A stretch of 64,000 bases of DNA from Aggregatibacter kilianii (GTDB lineage: Bacteria; Pseudomonadota; Gammaproteobacteria; Enterobacterales; Pasteurellaceae): contig NZ_NRCJ01000001.1 in assembly GCF_003129965.1 (NCBI RefSeq), positions 248,001-312,000 of the forward strand, given 5' to 3'. This document shows, in pieces, positions 38,135 through 47,508 of the stretch. Positions within the stretch are counted from its first letter, which is position 1; every line of letters begins with the position of its first letter. Below the pieces are notes generated by a model. The model was given only the letters and a program-made list of their open reading frames with translations, was not told where the DNA came from and made no database searches. Both the position numbers and the translations under genes were made by a program.

Positions 38135-38431
38135 ATGTATTATGTCATTTTTGCGCAAGATAAACCGAATACGCTGGCACAACGTTTGAGCGTACGTGAG
38201 CAACATCTTGCCCGTTTAACACAATTACAATCGGAAGGTCGTCTGCTCACCGCCGGTCCGAATCCGGCAATTGACGATGAAAATCCGGGCGAAGCGGGTT
38301 TTACCGGTTCCACGGTTATCGCTCAATTTGCCAGCCTGCAAGCGGCAAAAGACTGGGCGGCGCAAGATCCTTATGTGGAAGCCGGCGTCTATGGCGATGT
38401 CATCGTCAAACCGTTTAAAAAGGTGTTTTGA
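38135..38431 (+). CDS. yciI: YciI family protein
   Basis: A 98-residue protein of the YciI (YCII) dimeric alpha-beta barrel family, with [20 protein letters not shown], the conserved His in [12 protein letters not shown] (His near 24), [20 protein letters not shown] and [14 protein letters not shown]. It begins one base after the yciA stop. Enzymatic role is not established in the family. A hairpin terminator follows. Confidence 0.92.
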   Translation: MYYVIFAQDKPNTLAQRLSVREQHLARLTQLQSEGRLLTAGPNPAIDDENPGEAGFTGSTVIAQFASLQAAKDWAAQDPYVEAGVYGDVIVKPFKKVF

Positions 38432-38472
38432 TTTTCAAGAAAGATTGACTATCAATTTTTAACTAATTTTCC

Positions 38473-38498
38473 AAAGGCGGATTCACACTCCGCCTTTC
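38473..38498 (+). terminator. Terminator after yciI
   Basis: AAAGGCGGA-TTCACAC-TCCGCCTTT; nine-base stem, short T run. Confidence 0.75.
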
Positions 38499-38523
38499 CC
38501 ATATTCAAAGCAGGAAAATGACT

Positions 38524-40758
38524 ATGCGATTTTTGAAACAAACCTCCATTTCACTGTTAATTTTGACCGCACTTTCCGCCACCGCCTTTGCCAATCAGCA
38601 CAAGGATCGCCACGGGCACAAGGCGAATGCGGCATATGAACACGCAAAATGGGCACAACAACAGCACAGTTCGGAACTGAATCTGCTCAAACAGCGTGCG
38701 ACCTTTCTTCAACTGGAAAGCCTGCTAAAAAGTGCGGTCAAAAATAACGGCGTTTCTACCAACCAAGCCGTGTTCCTGAAATTAATTGAAGATCTGAAAG
38801 ATTATCCGTTGCAAGAAGACGCCATAGCGGCATATTTTGACGCGCGGATTAAGAGCACGAATCTTGAGACACCGAAAGACGAAGTGAAGGTGCTAAAACA
38901 GGAAATCGAACAATTTATCAAACAGCACCCAACACATTTTCTTCGGGAAAAATTAGCGCAAAGCATTTTCACTTTGTTAACAAATGTCGACGATCTTGAG
39001 GACTTGGTGAACTATTCACAAACCGTTAAGCCGAAAACCCTAGAAATGCAGCTTGCCGTGCTGAATGCGGAATATCAGCTGGCGCGTCAGCGTAACGAGG
39101 CGAATAAAAACCCCAATGCCAATCCTGACGAAATGCCGAAGATCCTCGCCCGTTACGAACAGCTTTGGTTAAACAACGGCGAGTTACCGAATGATGCGCA
39201 GTTATGGGCTAAATGGTATTCCGACGGCGGCAGAACAGCAGCGAAAATTTATCAAAAAGCCGAAAATCTCTTTACTAAAAACGATGAAAAAGGCTTGGCG
39301 TTATTGGCGACGGAATTAAACAAAGTAGATGGCGCCAAAGAAGATGAAATGGTTGCTGCGCGCTTACAACAGCTACAAAAATTACTCAAAAATCCGGCCG
39401 GTTTACCGGAATTAGCGGGAAGATTGCCGCTCATGGAAAATAACAAAATCACCATGAAATTCGCCGTGCTGCAAAGTTTCGCCCGTTATTTGCGCACATT
39501 GCCGGAAAATATGAAAGAGCCCGGCTTTGCTTCTTATGCGCAGTGGGCGAAAGATTGGCAACTGAACGAGGCGGAAATCCGTGAGTGGAAAATGGCTTTT
39601 CTCGGGCGATTCTTTGATAACGAAAGCCCGTTATTCCAGCAATGGCGCGATGTGGAAATTGCTAAACTTAACGCCGATAACCTGACCGAGCGCCGTTTGC
39701 GCATGGCAATCTGGCAAAAAACCGAGCTAACACCGTGGCTTAATGCCCTTTCGGCGGAAGGTAAGCAAAAACAGGAATGGCGTTATTGGATAGCCAAAAA
39801 CATGGAAAAAAGCGATAGCAAAAAAACGCGCGAAATGTTGACCGCACTTTCTCAGGAGCGCGGCTTTTATCCCATGTTAGCGGCGGCAAAACTGGATCCG
39901 AAAAACCGTGGCAGCGGTTACGACTTCGGACAACCTGAATTACTGATGGCGCCAAGCATCACCGATGAATATTGGATTGAGACCTACAAAAAACTAAAAC
40001 CCGCACTGGATGAAATTGCCGAATTACGCCAACTGGATCGCCTCGGTGCAGCAAAACAACGTTGGCGTTTTTTATTGGAAAATCAGTCCGGCGAGGAAAA
40101 AAAATGGAAACAAGTCGCCTTGAGCCAATATGCCAATCAACAAAATTGGTTTGATTTAGGCGTGGACGGCTCCATTATGGCAAAAGCCTTTGATTATATT
40201 CAGCTGCGCCTGCCAAATGCCTATAGCGATTATTTTGATATTGCGCTTAGCCCACGATTTATCGGTAATAAACCGCAGGCAATGGTAAACAACAACGTGA
40301 CCAAAACGTTTGCCATGGCAATCGCCCGCCAGGAAAGCGCATGGAATCCGCAGGCGCAATCTTCCGCCAATGCACGCGGTTTAATGCAGCTTTTGCCAAG
40401 CACTGCAAAAGCCACGGCAACCAACGCCAACCTACCTTATACGGGTGAGGCGGATTTATTTAAGCCGCTGAATAACATTTTGCTTGGCACGGCACATTTG
40501 GCGGAGCTTAACGCCAAATACCCGAATAATCGCATTTTGATTGCCTCCGCTTATAACGCCGGCGCTCACCGCGTAGAAAAATGGCTGGCACGTGCCAACG
40601 GCAAACTGGCAATGGACGAATTTGTGGCGTCCATTCCGTTCTATGAAACCCGTGGCTATGTGCAGAATGTGCTGACCTATGATTTTTATTATCAAATCCT
40701 GCAAGAAAAAGAAGAACCACAAACCTTTAGCAATGAGGAGTTTGATCGGCTATACTAG
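38524..40758 (+). CDS. slt: Soluble lytic murein transglycosylase
   Basis: Periplasmic enzyme cutting glycan strands of peptidoglycan into 1,6-anhydro products. It has 744 residues; the second of two close ATGs is chosen because AGGA is 8 bases away. The signal peptide MRFLKQTSISLLILTALSA is cleaved after TAFA near residue 23. A long alpha-helical superhelix (about 30-570) is followed by the lysozyme-like domain with AIARQESAWNPQAQSSANAR (catalytic Glu), GLMQLLPSTAK and LIASAYNAGAHRVEKWL. It is somewhat longer than E. coli Slt70 (645). The trpR gene follows, as in E. coli. Confidence 0.95.
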   Translation: MRFLKQTSISLLILTALSATAFANQHKDRHGHKANAAYEHAKWAQQQHSSELNLLKQRATFLQLESLLKSAVKNNGVSTNQAVFLKLIEDLKDYPLQEDAIAAYFDARIKSTNLETPKDEVKVLKQEIEQFIKQHPTHFLREKLAQSIFTLLTNVDDLEDLVNYSQTVKPKTLEMQLAVLNAEYQLARQRNEANKNPNANPDEMPKILARYEQLWLNNGELPNDAQLWAKWYSDGGRTAAKIYQKAENLFTKNDEKGLALLATELNKVDGAKEDEMVAARLQQLQKLLKNPAGLPELAGRLPLMENNKITMKFAVLQSFARYLRTLPENMKEPGFASYAQWAKDWQLNEAEIREWKMAFLGRFFDNESPLFQQWRDVEIAKLNADNLTERRLRMAIWQKTELTPWLNALSAEGKQKQEWRYWIAKNMEKSDSKKTREMLTALSQERGFYPMLAAAKLDPKNRGSGYDFGQPELLMAPSITDEYWIETYKKLKPALDEIAELRQLDRLGAAKQRWRFLLENQSGEEKKWKQVALSQYANQQNWFDLGVDGSIMAKAFDYIQLRLPNAYSDYFDIALSPRFIGNKPQAMVNNNVTKTFAMAIARQESAWNPQAQSSANARGLMQLLPSTAKATATNANLPYTGEADLFKPLNNILLGTAHLAELNAKYPNNRILIASAYNAGAHRVEKWLARANGKLAMDEFVASIPFYETRGYVQNVLTYDFYYQILQEKEEPQTFSNEEFDRLY

Positions 40759-40760
40759 GC

Positions 40761-40778
40761 GAACTAGTTTAATAGTAT
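40761..40778. promoter_or_regulatory. trp operator before trpR
   Basis: GAACTAGTTTAATAGTAT matches the trp operator GAACTAGTTAACTAGTAC at 15 of 18 positions. It starts two bases after the slt stop and 30 before the trpR ATG, indicating autoregulation. Confidence 0.8.
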
Positions 40779-40790
40779 AGGATTGTTAAT

Positions 40791-41099
40791 ATGTACATTA
40801 GTCGCAATTTAGAACAATGGAACGCCTTTCTCGACATGCTGAAAACGGCGTTTGAACAAGGTAAAGCACAGGATGTATTAACCTTATTATTAACGCCTGA
40901 TGAACGCGATGCCCTCGGTCTTCGCCTCCAAATCGTCGCCCAATTACTCAATAAAAATCTGCCGCAACGGGAAATTCAGCAAAATCTGAACACCAGCGCG
41001 GCAACCATCACACGGGGTTCCAATATGTTAAAAACCATGGATCCCGCTTTCGTTGATTGGATAAAAACACAACTCGATGAGCAAGAAAAAAACCGTTAA
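40791..41099 (+). CDS. trpR: Trp operon repressor
   Basis: Tryptophan-dependent repressor. It has 102 residues, all-helical: [39 protein letters not shown] (dimer core and tryptophan pocket), then the helix-turn-helix [20 protein letters not shown] (about 66-85). The trp operator lies directly upstream. The 3' end overlaps the mtgA start by 23 bases. Confidence 0.97.
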   Translation: MYISRNLEQWNAFLDMLKTAFEQGKAQDVLTLLLTPDERDALGLRLQIVAQLLNKNLPQREIQQNLNTSAATITRGSNMLKTMDPAFVDWIKTQLDEQEKNR

Positions 41100-41850
41100 G
41101 TTTCCTTTCAAGGGGCTAAATCTGCGCAACTTCAGATTGCGCAGATTTCCTTTTTTTAGGCACATCTCGGGCAAAAGTGCGGTGCGTTTTTTATATCGTT
41201 TTCTGCTTGCCACGGTTGTTATCACTTTCGCCTTTCGTTTTATCCCCATTCCCTATTCCACTTATATGTTGGAACAGAAAGTATCCCATCTGCTGTCCGG
41301 CGATTTCGACTACCAAACCCGTTACGACTGGGTGAGTCTGGATGAGATTTCCTGGCATATGCAACTTGCGGTGATTGCTGCCGAAGATCAAAATTTTCCC
41401 GAACATTACGGCTTTGATTTCAGTGCCATCCAAAAGGCTTTCGTACATAATCAAAAAAGCAAGCGTACCCGTGGTGCATCCACCATTTCCCAACAAACCG
41501 CCAAAAATCTTTATTTATGGCATGGGCAAAGCTGGGTAAGAAAAGCCATTGAAGTGCCAACGACCTTGATGCTGGAAACCTTATGGTCAAAAAAACGCAT
41601 TTTAGAAGTGTATTTAAACATTGCCGAGTTTGGTGATGGTATTTACGGCGTAGAAGCCGCCAGCCGTTTTTATTTCAAAAAGGCGGCAAAAAATTTATCG
41701 CAAAATGAAGCCGCACTTTTAGCTGCCGTTCTGCCCAATCCGATTATTTACAAAGTTAACGCCCCAAGCACTTATACCAAACGCAGACAATTTTGGATTC
41801 AACGCCAAATGAATCAACTGGGGAAATCTTACTTAGAAAATATCAATTAA
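41077..41850 (+). CDS. mtgA: Monofunctional biosynthetic peptidoglycan transglycosylase
   Basis: Polymerises lipid II into glycan strands. It has 257 residues: a basic N terminus, one membrane segment (about 45-65, [17 protein letters not shown]), then a GT51 domain with [19 protein letters not shown] (catalytic Glu near 107), [37 protein letters not shown] and [13 protein letters not shown]. The ATG lies inside trpR, so the two are coupled. No transpeptidase domain. Confidence 0.95.
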   Translation: MSKKKTVKFPFKGLNLRNFRLRRFPFFRHISGKSAVRFLYRFLLATVVITFAFRFIPIPYSTYMLEQKVSHLLSGDFDYQTRYDWVSLDEISWHMQLAVIAAEDQNFPEHYGFDFSAIQKAFVHNQKSKRTRGASTISQQTAKNLYLWHGQSWVRKAIEVPTTLMLETLWSKKRILEVYLNIAEFGDGIYGVEAASRFYFKKAAKNLSQNEAALLAAVLPNPIIYKVNAPSTYTKRRQFWIQRQMNQLGKSYLENIN

Positions 41851-42026
41851 TCGGTATTTATTTAAAAATACAAAATAAATAAATGACTTAAAAAATCGCC
41901 AATCACGTCTTATTCGGTTAATAAATCCGCCATTTTCTTGAAAAACATATCAAACTAAGGTAACTTCTTTGCCTCTTGTCTATCTTTTATTTTTTAATGA
42001 TTTATCTATTTTGGGGAGTATTCACA

Positions 42027-43190
42027 TTGATTCGGCGCATTCAAACATTTTTCCAATCCGAAGCGGCAGGCGGCGTATTATTATTAATTTTTGCCTTAAT
42101 GGCGATAATCCTCGCCAACACCTTATTAAGCCAACATTATTTCAACTTTCTTGACACACCGGTCAGTATTCAATTCGGCGCATTCAGCATTGCCAAGCCT
42201 TTACTCATGTGGGTTAATGATGGCTTCATGGCGGTCTTCTTTGTTTTAGTGGGCATGGAAGTAAAACGCGAAATGTTGGAAGGTTCTCTCTCAAGCTATC
42301 AACAAGCCATATTCCCGGCCATTGCGGCGATTGGCGGCATGGTGGTGCCTGCCTTAATCTATTTCCTGATTGCGCAAGACACCCCGGAAATCCATTCCGG
42401 CTGGTCGATTCCCATGGCAACCGACATCGCCTTTGCAGTGGGCATCGTTGCCTTGTTAGGTAAGCGTGTACCGCTTCCACTGAAAGTCTTCCTACTGGCA
42501 TTAGCCATTATTGACGACCTTGGCGCCATTATCGTGATCGCTATTTTCTACTCCCACGAGCTCAGTACGCCGGCATTAATTATGGCGACCATCACAATCA
42601 GTATCCTTGTTGCCATGAACCGCTTCAAAGTAGGGGCGTTGTGTGCTTACATGGTCGTCGGTTTGGTTCTCTGGGCTTCCGTATTAAAATCCGGCGTACA
42701 CGCCACCCTTGCCGGCGTAATTATCGGCTTTTGCATTCCAATGCGGGATCGCAACGGCGAAAGCCCATTGCACCAGTTTGAACACATTCTGGCACCTTGG
42801 TGCGCCTACCTCATTCTGCCGTTATTCGCCTTCTCCAATGCCGGCGTTTCCTTGGAAAACGTAGGCTTATCCAGCCTCAACTCCCCGCTCACTCTCGGTA
42901 TTGCGTTAGGCTTAATCGTCGGCAAACCGTTAGGCGTATTCCTGTTCAGTTACGTATCGGTGAAATTACGCCTCGCGAAGTTACCGCAAGGTGTCAACTT
43001 CGCCCAGATTTTCGCCATCGCCGTGCTCTGCGGTATCGGTTTCACCATGTCCATGTTCCTTGCCGGATTGGCTTTCGGCGAAACCGCACATAACAGCTTC
43101 GACACGCTATCACGATTAGGCATTCTACTCGGCTCAGGCGTATCGGCGATTATCGGTTATGGATTGTTAAGAAAAACAACATCGAATTAA
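42027..43190 (+). CDS. nhaA: Na+/H+ antiporter NhaA (TTG start)
   Basis: Inner-membrane sodium/proton antiporter. It has 387 residues from the TTG at 42027, matching E. coli NhaA (388) and giving the usual start [15 protein letters not shown]. That TTG has GGGGAG about 9 bases upstream; the in-frame ATG at 41997 adds ten residues and has no ribosome-binding site. Family features: [20 protein letters not shown], the ion-binding Asp pair in [16 protein letters not shown] (near 163-164), and LAGLAFGE at the end. About twelve membrane segments. Confidence 0.94.
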   Translation: MIRRIQTFFQSEAAGGVLLLIFALMAIILANTLLSQHYFNFLDTPVSIQFGAFSIAKPLLMWVNDGFMAVFFVLVGMEVKREMLEGSLSSYQQAIFPAIAAIGGMVVPALIYFLIAQDTPEIHSGWSIPMATDIAFAVGIVALLGKRVPLPLKVFLLALAIIDDLGAIIVIAIFYSHELSTPALIMATITISILVAMNRFKVGALCAYMVVGLVLWASVLKSGVHATLAGVIIGFCIPMRDRNGESPLHQFEHILAPWCAYLILPLFAFSNAGVSLENVGLSSLNSPLTLGIALGLIVGKPLGVFLFSYVSVKLRLAKLPQGVNFAQIFAIAVLCGIGFTMSMFLAGLAFGETAHNSFDTLSRLGILLGSGVSAIIGYGLLRKTTSN

Positions 43191-43204
43191 TATTATCTAC
43201 AAAG

Positions 43205-43232
43205 AAAGCCTTGCAAATCAGCAAGGCTTTTA
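43205..43232. terminator. Terminator between nhaA and the Excalibur gene
   Basis: AAAGCCTTGC-AAATCA-GCAAGGCTTTT, serving convergent genes. Confidence 0.85.
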
Positions 43233-43233
43233 A

Positions 43234-43452
43234 TTATTTACGGCAAACATTCTCACAAGGAATGCCGTCTTTATCACGATCTAATCGCCCTTCTCCGCAA
43301 ACATTAAGATGATATTTTGCTTCTGAGCAAGAACGCATTTCCTTGCAATACTTCTGTTCGCCGCAACTCAATTTCTCATAATTTACTCTTGTCTTAGCCA
43401 TAGTGCCTTGCGTCAAACCAAGTGCGGTCAAAATAAAAAGTATTTTCCGTAT
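43234..43452 (-). CDS. Small secreted Excalibur-domain protein with apparent AUA start
   Basis: Predicted exported protein of 72 residues. The C-terminal third is an Excalibur calcium-binding motif, RLDRDKDGIPCENVCRK (DxDxDGxxCE), preceded by paired cysteines (KLSCGEQKYCKEMRSCSEAK). From the first usual start codon (TTG 43431) only a stump MTALGLTQGTMA precedes the mature part. Reading upstream to ATA at 43452 gives MRKILFILTALGLTQGTMA, a proper signal peptide, and ATA sits six bases after the Shine-Dalgarno TGAGGA. A stop at 43464-43462 rules out a longer frame. Either AUA/AUU initiates, or the start has mutated. Confidence 0.7.
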   Translation of the reverse strand: MRKILFILTALGLTQGTMAKTRVNYEKLSCGEQKYCKEMRSCSEAKYHLNVCGEGRLDRDKDGIPCENVCRK

Positions 43453-43578
43453 AATAATTCCTCAGATAAGATTTTTTATGGATGAAAATAAAATACAACC
43501 CGTTTAAATTAGCAAAAGCTACAAATATGATATAGATAAATCAATGAAGAGCGAAATTTTAAAAAGATTATAAAAGAA

Positions 43579-43605
43579 AAAACCTAGCGTTTACGCTAGG
43601 TTTTA
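43579..43605 (-). terminator. Terminator after tRNA-Leu(GAG)
   Basis: AACCTAGCG-TTTA-CGCTAGGTT with A and T tracts, immediately 3' of the tRNA on the minus strand. Confidence 0.85.
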
Positions 43606-43609
43606 TTTT

Positions 43610-43695
43610 TGGTGCTCTGGGCGAGACTTGAACTCGCACGACCTACGGTCACTACCCCCTCAAGATAGCGTGTCTACCAATTCCACCACCAGAGC
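43610..43695 (-). tRNA. tRNA-Leu(GAG)
   Basis: Class II tRNA of 86 bases with encoded CCA. On the minus strand it begins GCTCTGGTGGTGGAATTGG, has D-arm TTGGTAGACAC, anticodon loop TTGAGGG (anticodon GAG, plus-strand 43659-43661), a long variable arm, the T-arm GAGTTCAAGTCTC, and closes with CCAGAGC pairing GCTCTGG. It lies 15 bases after secG and is probably on its transcript. Confidence 0.95.
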
Positions 43696-43710
43696 TTAAT
43701 TTGATAAATT

Positions 43711-44061
43711 TTATTGAGGAATATCGCTGTTTTTCGTATCCAAGGCTGCAGGCGCTTGTTGTTGCTGTTGCTGCTGAATTTGTTCCGCCGTGCCGGATAA
43801 ATCATCAAACGCACCTTGTTTGACGTTGTTTTTGTGTGAGTTGATGTTGCCGATAACGATACTGATAATAAAGAAGACAGTTGCTAAAATCGCGGTGGTT
43901 CTGGACAGGAAGTTACCTGCACCGGCAGAGCCGAACACCGTACCGGACGCGCCACCGCCGAAAGATGCGCCTGCATCTGCGCCTTTACCCTGTTGTAACA
44001 GAATAAATGCGATAAGGGCAATGGAAACGACCAAATAAATGATTAACAAAGCTGAGTACAT
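43711..44061 (-). CDS. secG: Preprotein translocase subunit SecG
   Basis: Auxiliary subunit of the SecYEG channel. It has 116 residues with two membrane segments (about 2-22, LLIIYLVVSIALIAFILLQ, and 52-74), the conserved loop QQGKGADAGASFGGGASGTV and NFLSRTTAILATVFFI, and a glutamine-rich hydrophilic tail (IQQQQQQQAP). Order topB-secG-tRNA-Leu on the minus strand. In enterobacteria a tRNA-Leu likewise follows secG. Confidence 0.95.
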   Translation of the reverse strand: MYSALLIIYLVVSIALIAFILLQQGKGADAGASFGGGASGTVFGSAGAGNFLSRTTAILATVFFIISIVIGNINSHKNNVKQGAFDDLSGTAEQIQQQQQQQAPAALDTKNSDIPQ

Positions 44062-44221
44062 TTTATCTTCTCTGATTTAGCAAATTCTAATGAAAAATAA
44101 CGGCGCAGATATTAGCGGATATCTTGGCGTTCCGCAAGTCGTTTTGTGTATTTTTAGGTTGTTTGGTGCAAATTCGATCAGCAAAAAACATGTCAAAAAA
44201 GCACCGCACTTTTCGCCGCCG

Positions 44222-46144
44222 TTAACTTTTCTTCGCTCTCGGCGCTTTCTTTTTCACGCCGGGATTATGCCGACTGAGCTCGCGCAAAGCGGAAAAATTA
44301 ATGTAATGCAACAATTCCGGCAGCAGCTCCGTCAGATTTTGCATAAATTGCTGATAACTCGCCTGTTTGCGGCTAATACCGTCCAGTTGCGACTCCCAAT
44401 GCGCGGTCATGTCCGGTTGGGTTGCCACATCAGGCAAGGCGTTAATCAAAATGCGTCCTGCTTCGGTACTGTGAATATTGCGCCCTTTTTTATACAGAAA
44501 CCCGCGTTTAAACAGCAATTCGATGATTCCCGCGCGGGTAGCTTCGGTGCCTAAGCCATCCGTTTCTCGCAGGATTTTTTTTAGCTCTTTATCCTGCACG
44601 AAGCGGGCAATACCCGTCATGGCGGAAAGCAACGTAGCATCGGTGAAAGGCTTCGGCGGCTGTGTTTTTTTGCTGATAATTTCGCCTTTTTCACAATGCA
44701 ACATTTGCCCTTTTTTCACCGTTGGCAACAGCGCGTCCTGCTGTTCATCATCACTGTCTTCTTTGCCCCAAAGTTGCTTCCAGCCTGCAATTTGCAAATT
44801 GCGTGCCTGCGCCACAAAAGTACCACCGGCAATGTTCAAGGTGATTTTGCATTTGCGATATTCCGCATCCGGACAAAATTGCATGAGGTATTGGCGGGCG
44901 ATGAGGAAATAAATATTTTGTTCCGCCGGGTTCAAACTCACGGCGCGATTTTTTGCCGTCGGAATAATGGCGTGATGCGCCTCCACTTTTTTATCGTTCC
45001 AGCAGCGATTTTTTTGTTCCGGATCGATAATCTCCGGCAGCGGTTGAAATTGCGTCAAATGGGTGGAAATAGCATTCATCACCGCCATTCGGTCGGCGAA
45101 ATGCTCTTTCGGCAAATAACGACAGTCGGAACGCGGGTACGTGATCAGTTTGTGGGTTTCATACAGGCGTTGGCAGGTATCCAACACTTCCTGCGCGGAC
45201 ATGCCGAAGCGCTTGGCGGCGTCAATTTGCAGAGCGGACAAGGAATAAGGCAAGGGCGCCGTTTCTTTTTCCCGTTTATCCGAATAATCGGTGACTTCCG
45301 CCGGTTGGTCGGTAATGCGCTTCACCACATTTTCCGCTAGCGCGCGGGATAGCACGCGGCCGTCGTCGTCCTGATAATCTTCGCAGGCTTTGCTCGGCTG
45401 CCATAAGGCAGAAAAAAGTGCGGTCGTTTTTTCCGGTGTTTTTTCGTCTTTCGGATCGCGTACCCAAGCCAGCACTTCAAAAAAATCTTTCGGTTGGAAG
45501 TTTTCGATTTCCAAATCACGACGTACGATTAACCCGAGCACCGGCGTTTGCACGCGCCCCACGGAAAGCACGCCGTCATAACCCGCCTGCCTGCCACGAA
45601 TGGTATAAGCGCGGGTCATGTTAATGCCGTATAACCAATCGGCACGGGCACGGGCTAAAGCGGAAGTCGCGAGCGGCACGAAATCGCGATTGGGCTGCAA
45701 TTTTTTGATGGCTTTTTCCACCGCACTTGGGTTCAAATCGCTGATGAGACAACGCTGAATGGCATTGCGTTTTTCCGGCGATAAATTGAGATAACTGAAC
45801 ACTTCGTCCACTAGCAGCTGCCCTTCACGATCGGGGTCGCCGGCGTTGACCAGAATATCTGCCTGTTGCACTAGTTTTTCGACGGTTTTCAGCTGTTTAT
45901 GGGTTTCTTTTTTCGGAATGAGTTGCCATTTTTGCGGCACGATGGGCAGGTCGTCCAATCGCCATTGCTTGAAACGCGCGTCATAGGCATCGGGCTCCGC
46001 CTGTTCCAGCAGATGCCCTACGCACCAGGTCACGCAGTCGTTATCGCCGCATTTGATGAAGCCGTCACCCCGTTGGTGCGGTTTCGGTAATACATCGGCG
46101 ATGGCGCGCCCGAGACTCGGTTTTTCCGCTATAAACAGTCGCAT
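44222..46144 (-). CDS. topB: DNA topoisomerase III
   Basis: Type IA topoisomerase for decatenation and recombination intermediates. It has 640 residues, close to E. coli TopB (653). The N-terminal Toprim domain begins [19 protein letters not shown] and holds the acidic DPDREG motif in [17 protein letters not shown] (near 100). The active-site tyrosine is in [15 protein letters not shown] (near 330). [20 protein letters not shown] is conserved near 530. The basic tail ends [10 protein letters not shown]. It lies 31 bases after recR on the same strand. Confidence 0.97.
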   Translation of the reverse strand: MRLFIAEKPSLGRAIADVLPKPHQRGDGFIKCGDNDCVTWCVGHLLEQAEPDAYDARFKQWRLDDLPIVPQKWQLIPKKETHKQLKTVEKLVQQADILVNAGDPDREGQLLVDEVFSYLNLSPEKRNAIQRCLISDLNPSAVEKAIKKLQPNRDFVPLATSALARARADWLYGINMTRAYTIRGRQAGYDGVLSVGRVQTPVLGLIVRRDLEIENFQPKDFFEVLAWVRDPKDEKTPEKTTALFSALWQPSKACEDYQDDDGRVLSRALAENVVKRITDQPAEVTDYSDKREKETAPLPYSLSALQIDAAKRFGMSAQEVLDTCQRLYETHKLITYPRSDCRYLPKEHFADRMAVMNAISTHLTQFQPLPEIIDPEQKNRCWNDKKVEAHHAIIPTAKNRAVSLNPAEQNIYFLIARQYLMQFCPDAEYRKCKITLNIAGGTFVAQARNLQIAGWKQLWGKEDSDDEQQDALLPTVKKGQMLHCEKGEIISKKTQPPKPFTDATLLSAMTGIARFVQDKELKKILRETDGLGTEATRAGIIELLFKRGFLYKKGRNIHSTEAGRILINALPDVATQPDMTAHWESQLDGISRKQASYQQFMQNLTELLPELLHYINFSALRELSRHNPGVKKKAPRAKKS

Positions 46145-46175
46145 AGATGAGCAAGAGAGAAATGTTGTGGGGGAA

Positions 46176-46778
46176 TCAGCCGATTTCGCGGCGACCTAAG
46201 AAGGAATGGGTCAGCGTGGTGCCGTCCACCATTTCCAACTCGCCGCCCACCGGAATGCCATGGGCAATGCGGCTGACTTTGACGTGCTGTTGCAGGCAAA
46301 GCTCTGCGATGTAATTTGCGGTGGCGTCGCCTTCCACCGTTGGATTGGTGGCAAGAATTACTTCCTTGAAGGATTCCGTTTGCAGGCGTTTTTGCAGTAA
46401 ATCCAAGCCGATTTCACGCGGGCCAATACCGTCCAGCGGTGACAAATGCCCCATCAGCACGAAATAACGGCCGGAAAATTGTCCCGTTTGCTCGATAGCG
46501 AGAATATCCGCCGGCATTTCCACCACGCAAAGCAAGCCTGAATTTTGGCGACGCGGATTGCTGCAAATGTTGCACACGTCTTCTTCGGTAAAGGTGCGGC
46601 AATGTTCGCAATGCCCGATTTTCGACATCGCCTCCGTCAGCCCTTGCGCCAAACGCATACCGCCACTACGGTTGCGTTGCAATAAATGATACGCCATGCG
46701 TTGCGCGGATTTCGGGCCGACACCCGGCAATACGCGTAAACTTTCGATCAAATTTTCTAACAAGGGACTGGTTTGCAT
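46176..46778 (-). CDS. recR: Recombination protein RecR
   Basis: Partner of RecFO in loading RecA. It has 200 residues: N-terminal helix-hairpin-helix [19 protein letters not shown], a four-cysteine zinc finger [16 protein letters not shown] (near 57-72), then a Toprim domain with [20 protein letters not shown] and [10 protein letters not shown], and a C-terminal [19 protein letters not shown]. The ybaB-recR order is the same in E. coli, though here an uptake-signal hairpin stands between them. Confidence 0.97.
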   Translation of the reverse strand: MQTSPLLENLIESLRVLPGVGPKSAQRMAYHLLQRNRSGGMRLAQGLTEAMSKIGHCEHCRTFTEEDVCNICSNPRRQNSGLLCVVEMPADILAIEQTGQFSGRYFVLMGHLSPLDGIGPREIGLDLLQKRLQTESFKEVILATNPTVEGDATANYIAELCLQQHVKVSRIAHGIPVGGELEMVDGTTLTHSFLGRREIG

Positions 46779-46807
46779 AAGGAGCTCGATAGATTTAGCA
46801 AAAAAAT

Positions 46808-46841
46808 AAACCGCACTTTGTCAATAAAGTGCGGTGGGTTT
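46808..46841 (-). terminator. Uptake-signal hairpin between ybaB and recR
   Basis: AAACCGCACTTT-GTCAAT-AAAGTGCGGT. On the minus strand it follows ybaB and is succeeded by TTTATTTTTTT, so it can terminate or attenuate before recR. Confidence 0.75.
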
Positions 46842-46853
46842 TACGGGTGTTTT

Positions 46854-47183
46854 TTAGAATGGCATTTTGAAGCCCGGCGGCAAGGACATACCGGCGGTGA
46901 CGGACGCCATTTTTTCTTTTTGTAACTCTTCGGCACGACGCACCGCATCGTTAAACGCGGCGGCGATCAAGTCTTCCAACATGTCTTTGTCGTCTTCCAT
47001 TAAAGACGGGTCGATTTCTACGCGACGGCAGTTGTGCGCGCCATTAATGGTGATTTTCACTAGGCCTGCGCCTGATTCGCCGGTCACTTCCAATTGGGCA
47101 ATTTCTTCCTGCATTTTTTGCATACGATCTTGCATTTGTTGGGCTTGTTTCATCAAATTGCCCAAACCGCCTTTTCCGAACAT
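46854..47183 (-). CDS. ybaB: Nucleoid-associated protein YbaB/EbfC
   Basis: Small DNA-binding protein. It has 109 residues from [18 protein letters not shown], the standard start for this family; the open frame continues 41 codons further but that part has no family likeness, and GGAAGA lies about 8 bases before ATG 47183. The N-terminal coiled-coil helix ([20 protein letters not shown]) is followed by [39 protein letters not shown] and a [12 protein letters not shown] tail. Confidence 0.95.
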   Translation of the reverse strand: MFGKGGLGNLMKQAQQMQDRMQKMQEEIAQLEVTGESGAGLVKITINGAHNCRRVEIDPSLMEDDKDMLEDLIAAAFNDAVRRAEELQKEKMASVTAGMSLPPGFKMPF

Positions 47184-47508
47184 AAATTTTCTTCCGTTAT
47201 TAAAAAGTTGAGTAAAAAAGTGCACGCATTTTAGCGAAAAATTTGCCGCTTGGAAACGATCAAATTTGATTGATAGGTTGTTCTGAAATTTTATCCGTAT
47301 TATCATTGTGCCCTTTTTGGAGTTTCTGCATCATCCTCCGCGCAGTAATCCAAAGTCAATATTTACCTTTCGGAACCGTCGGCAACACCGACACGCAATA
47401 CACCGTTTTCCATTGAAACGGTGCGTAGAATTTTGCGCCCGGATACCTGTGGTGTAAAAAACACGTAAATTTTTCACCGCACTTTTTACTGACGAGACAG
47501 AGAATATT
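47184..47508. other. Gene-free stretch with hairpins and a 33-codon open frame
   Basis: 325 bases between divergent ybaB and the metallophosphoesterase gene. It holds hairpins GTCGG-CAACA-CCGAC (47378-47392) and CACCGTTT...AAACGGTG (47401-47423), and one uptake signal before the next gene. On the minus strand a short open frame (GTG 47464 to stop 47363) reads VFFTPQVSGRKILRTVSMEN and on to GVADGSER. I do not recognise it; it lacks an evident ribosome-binding site. It may be a gene remnant or, more likely, another hairpin-rich intergenic repeat. Confidence 0.5.
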
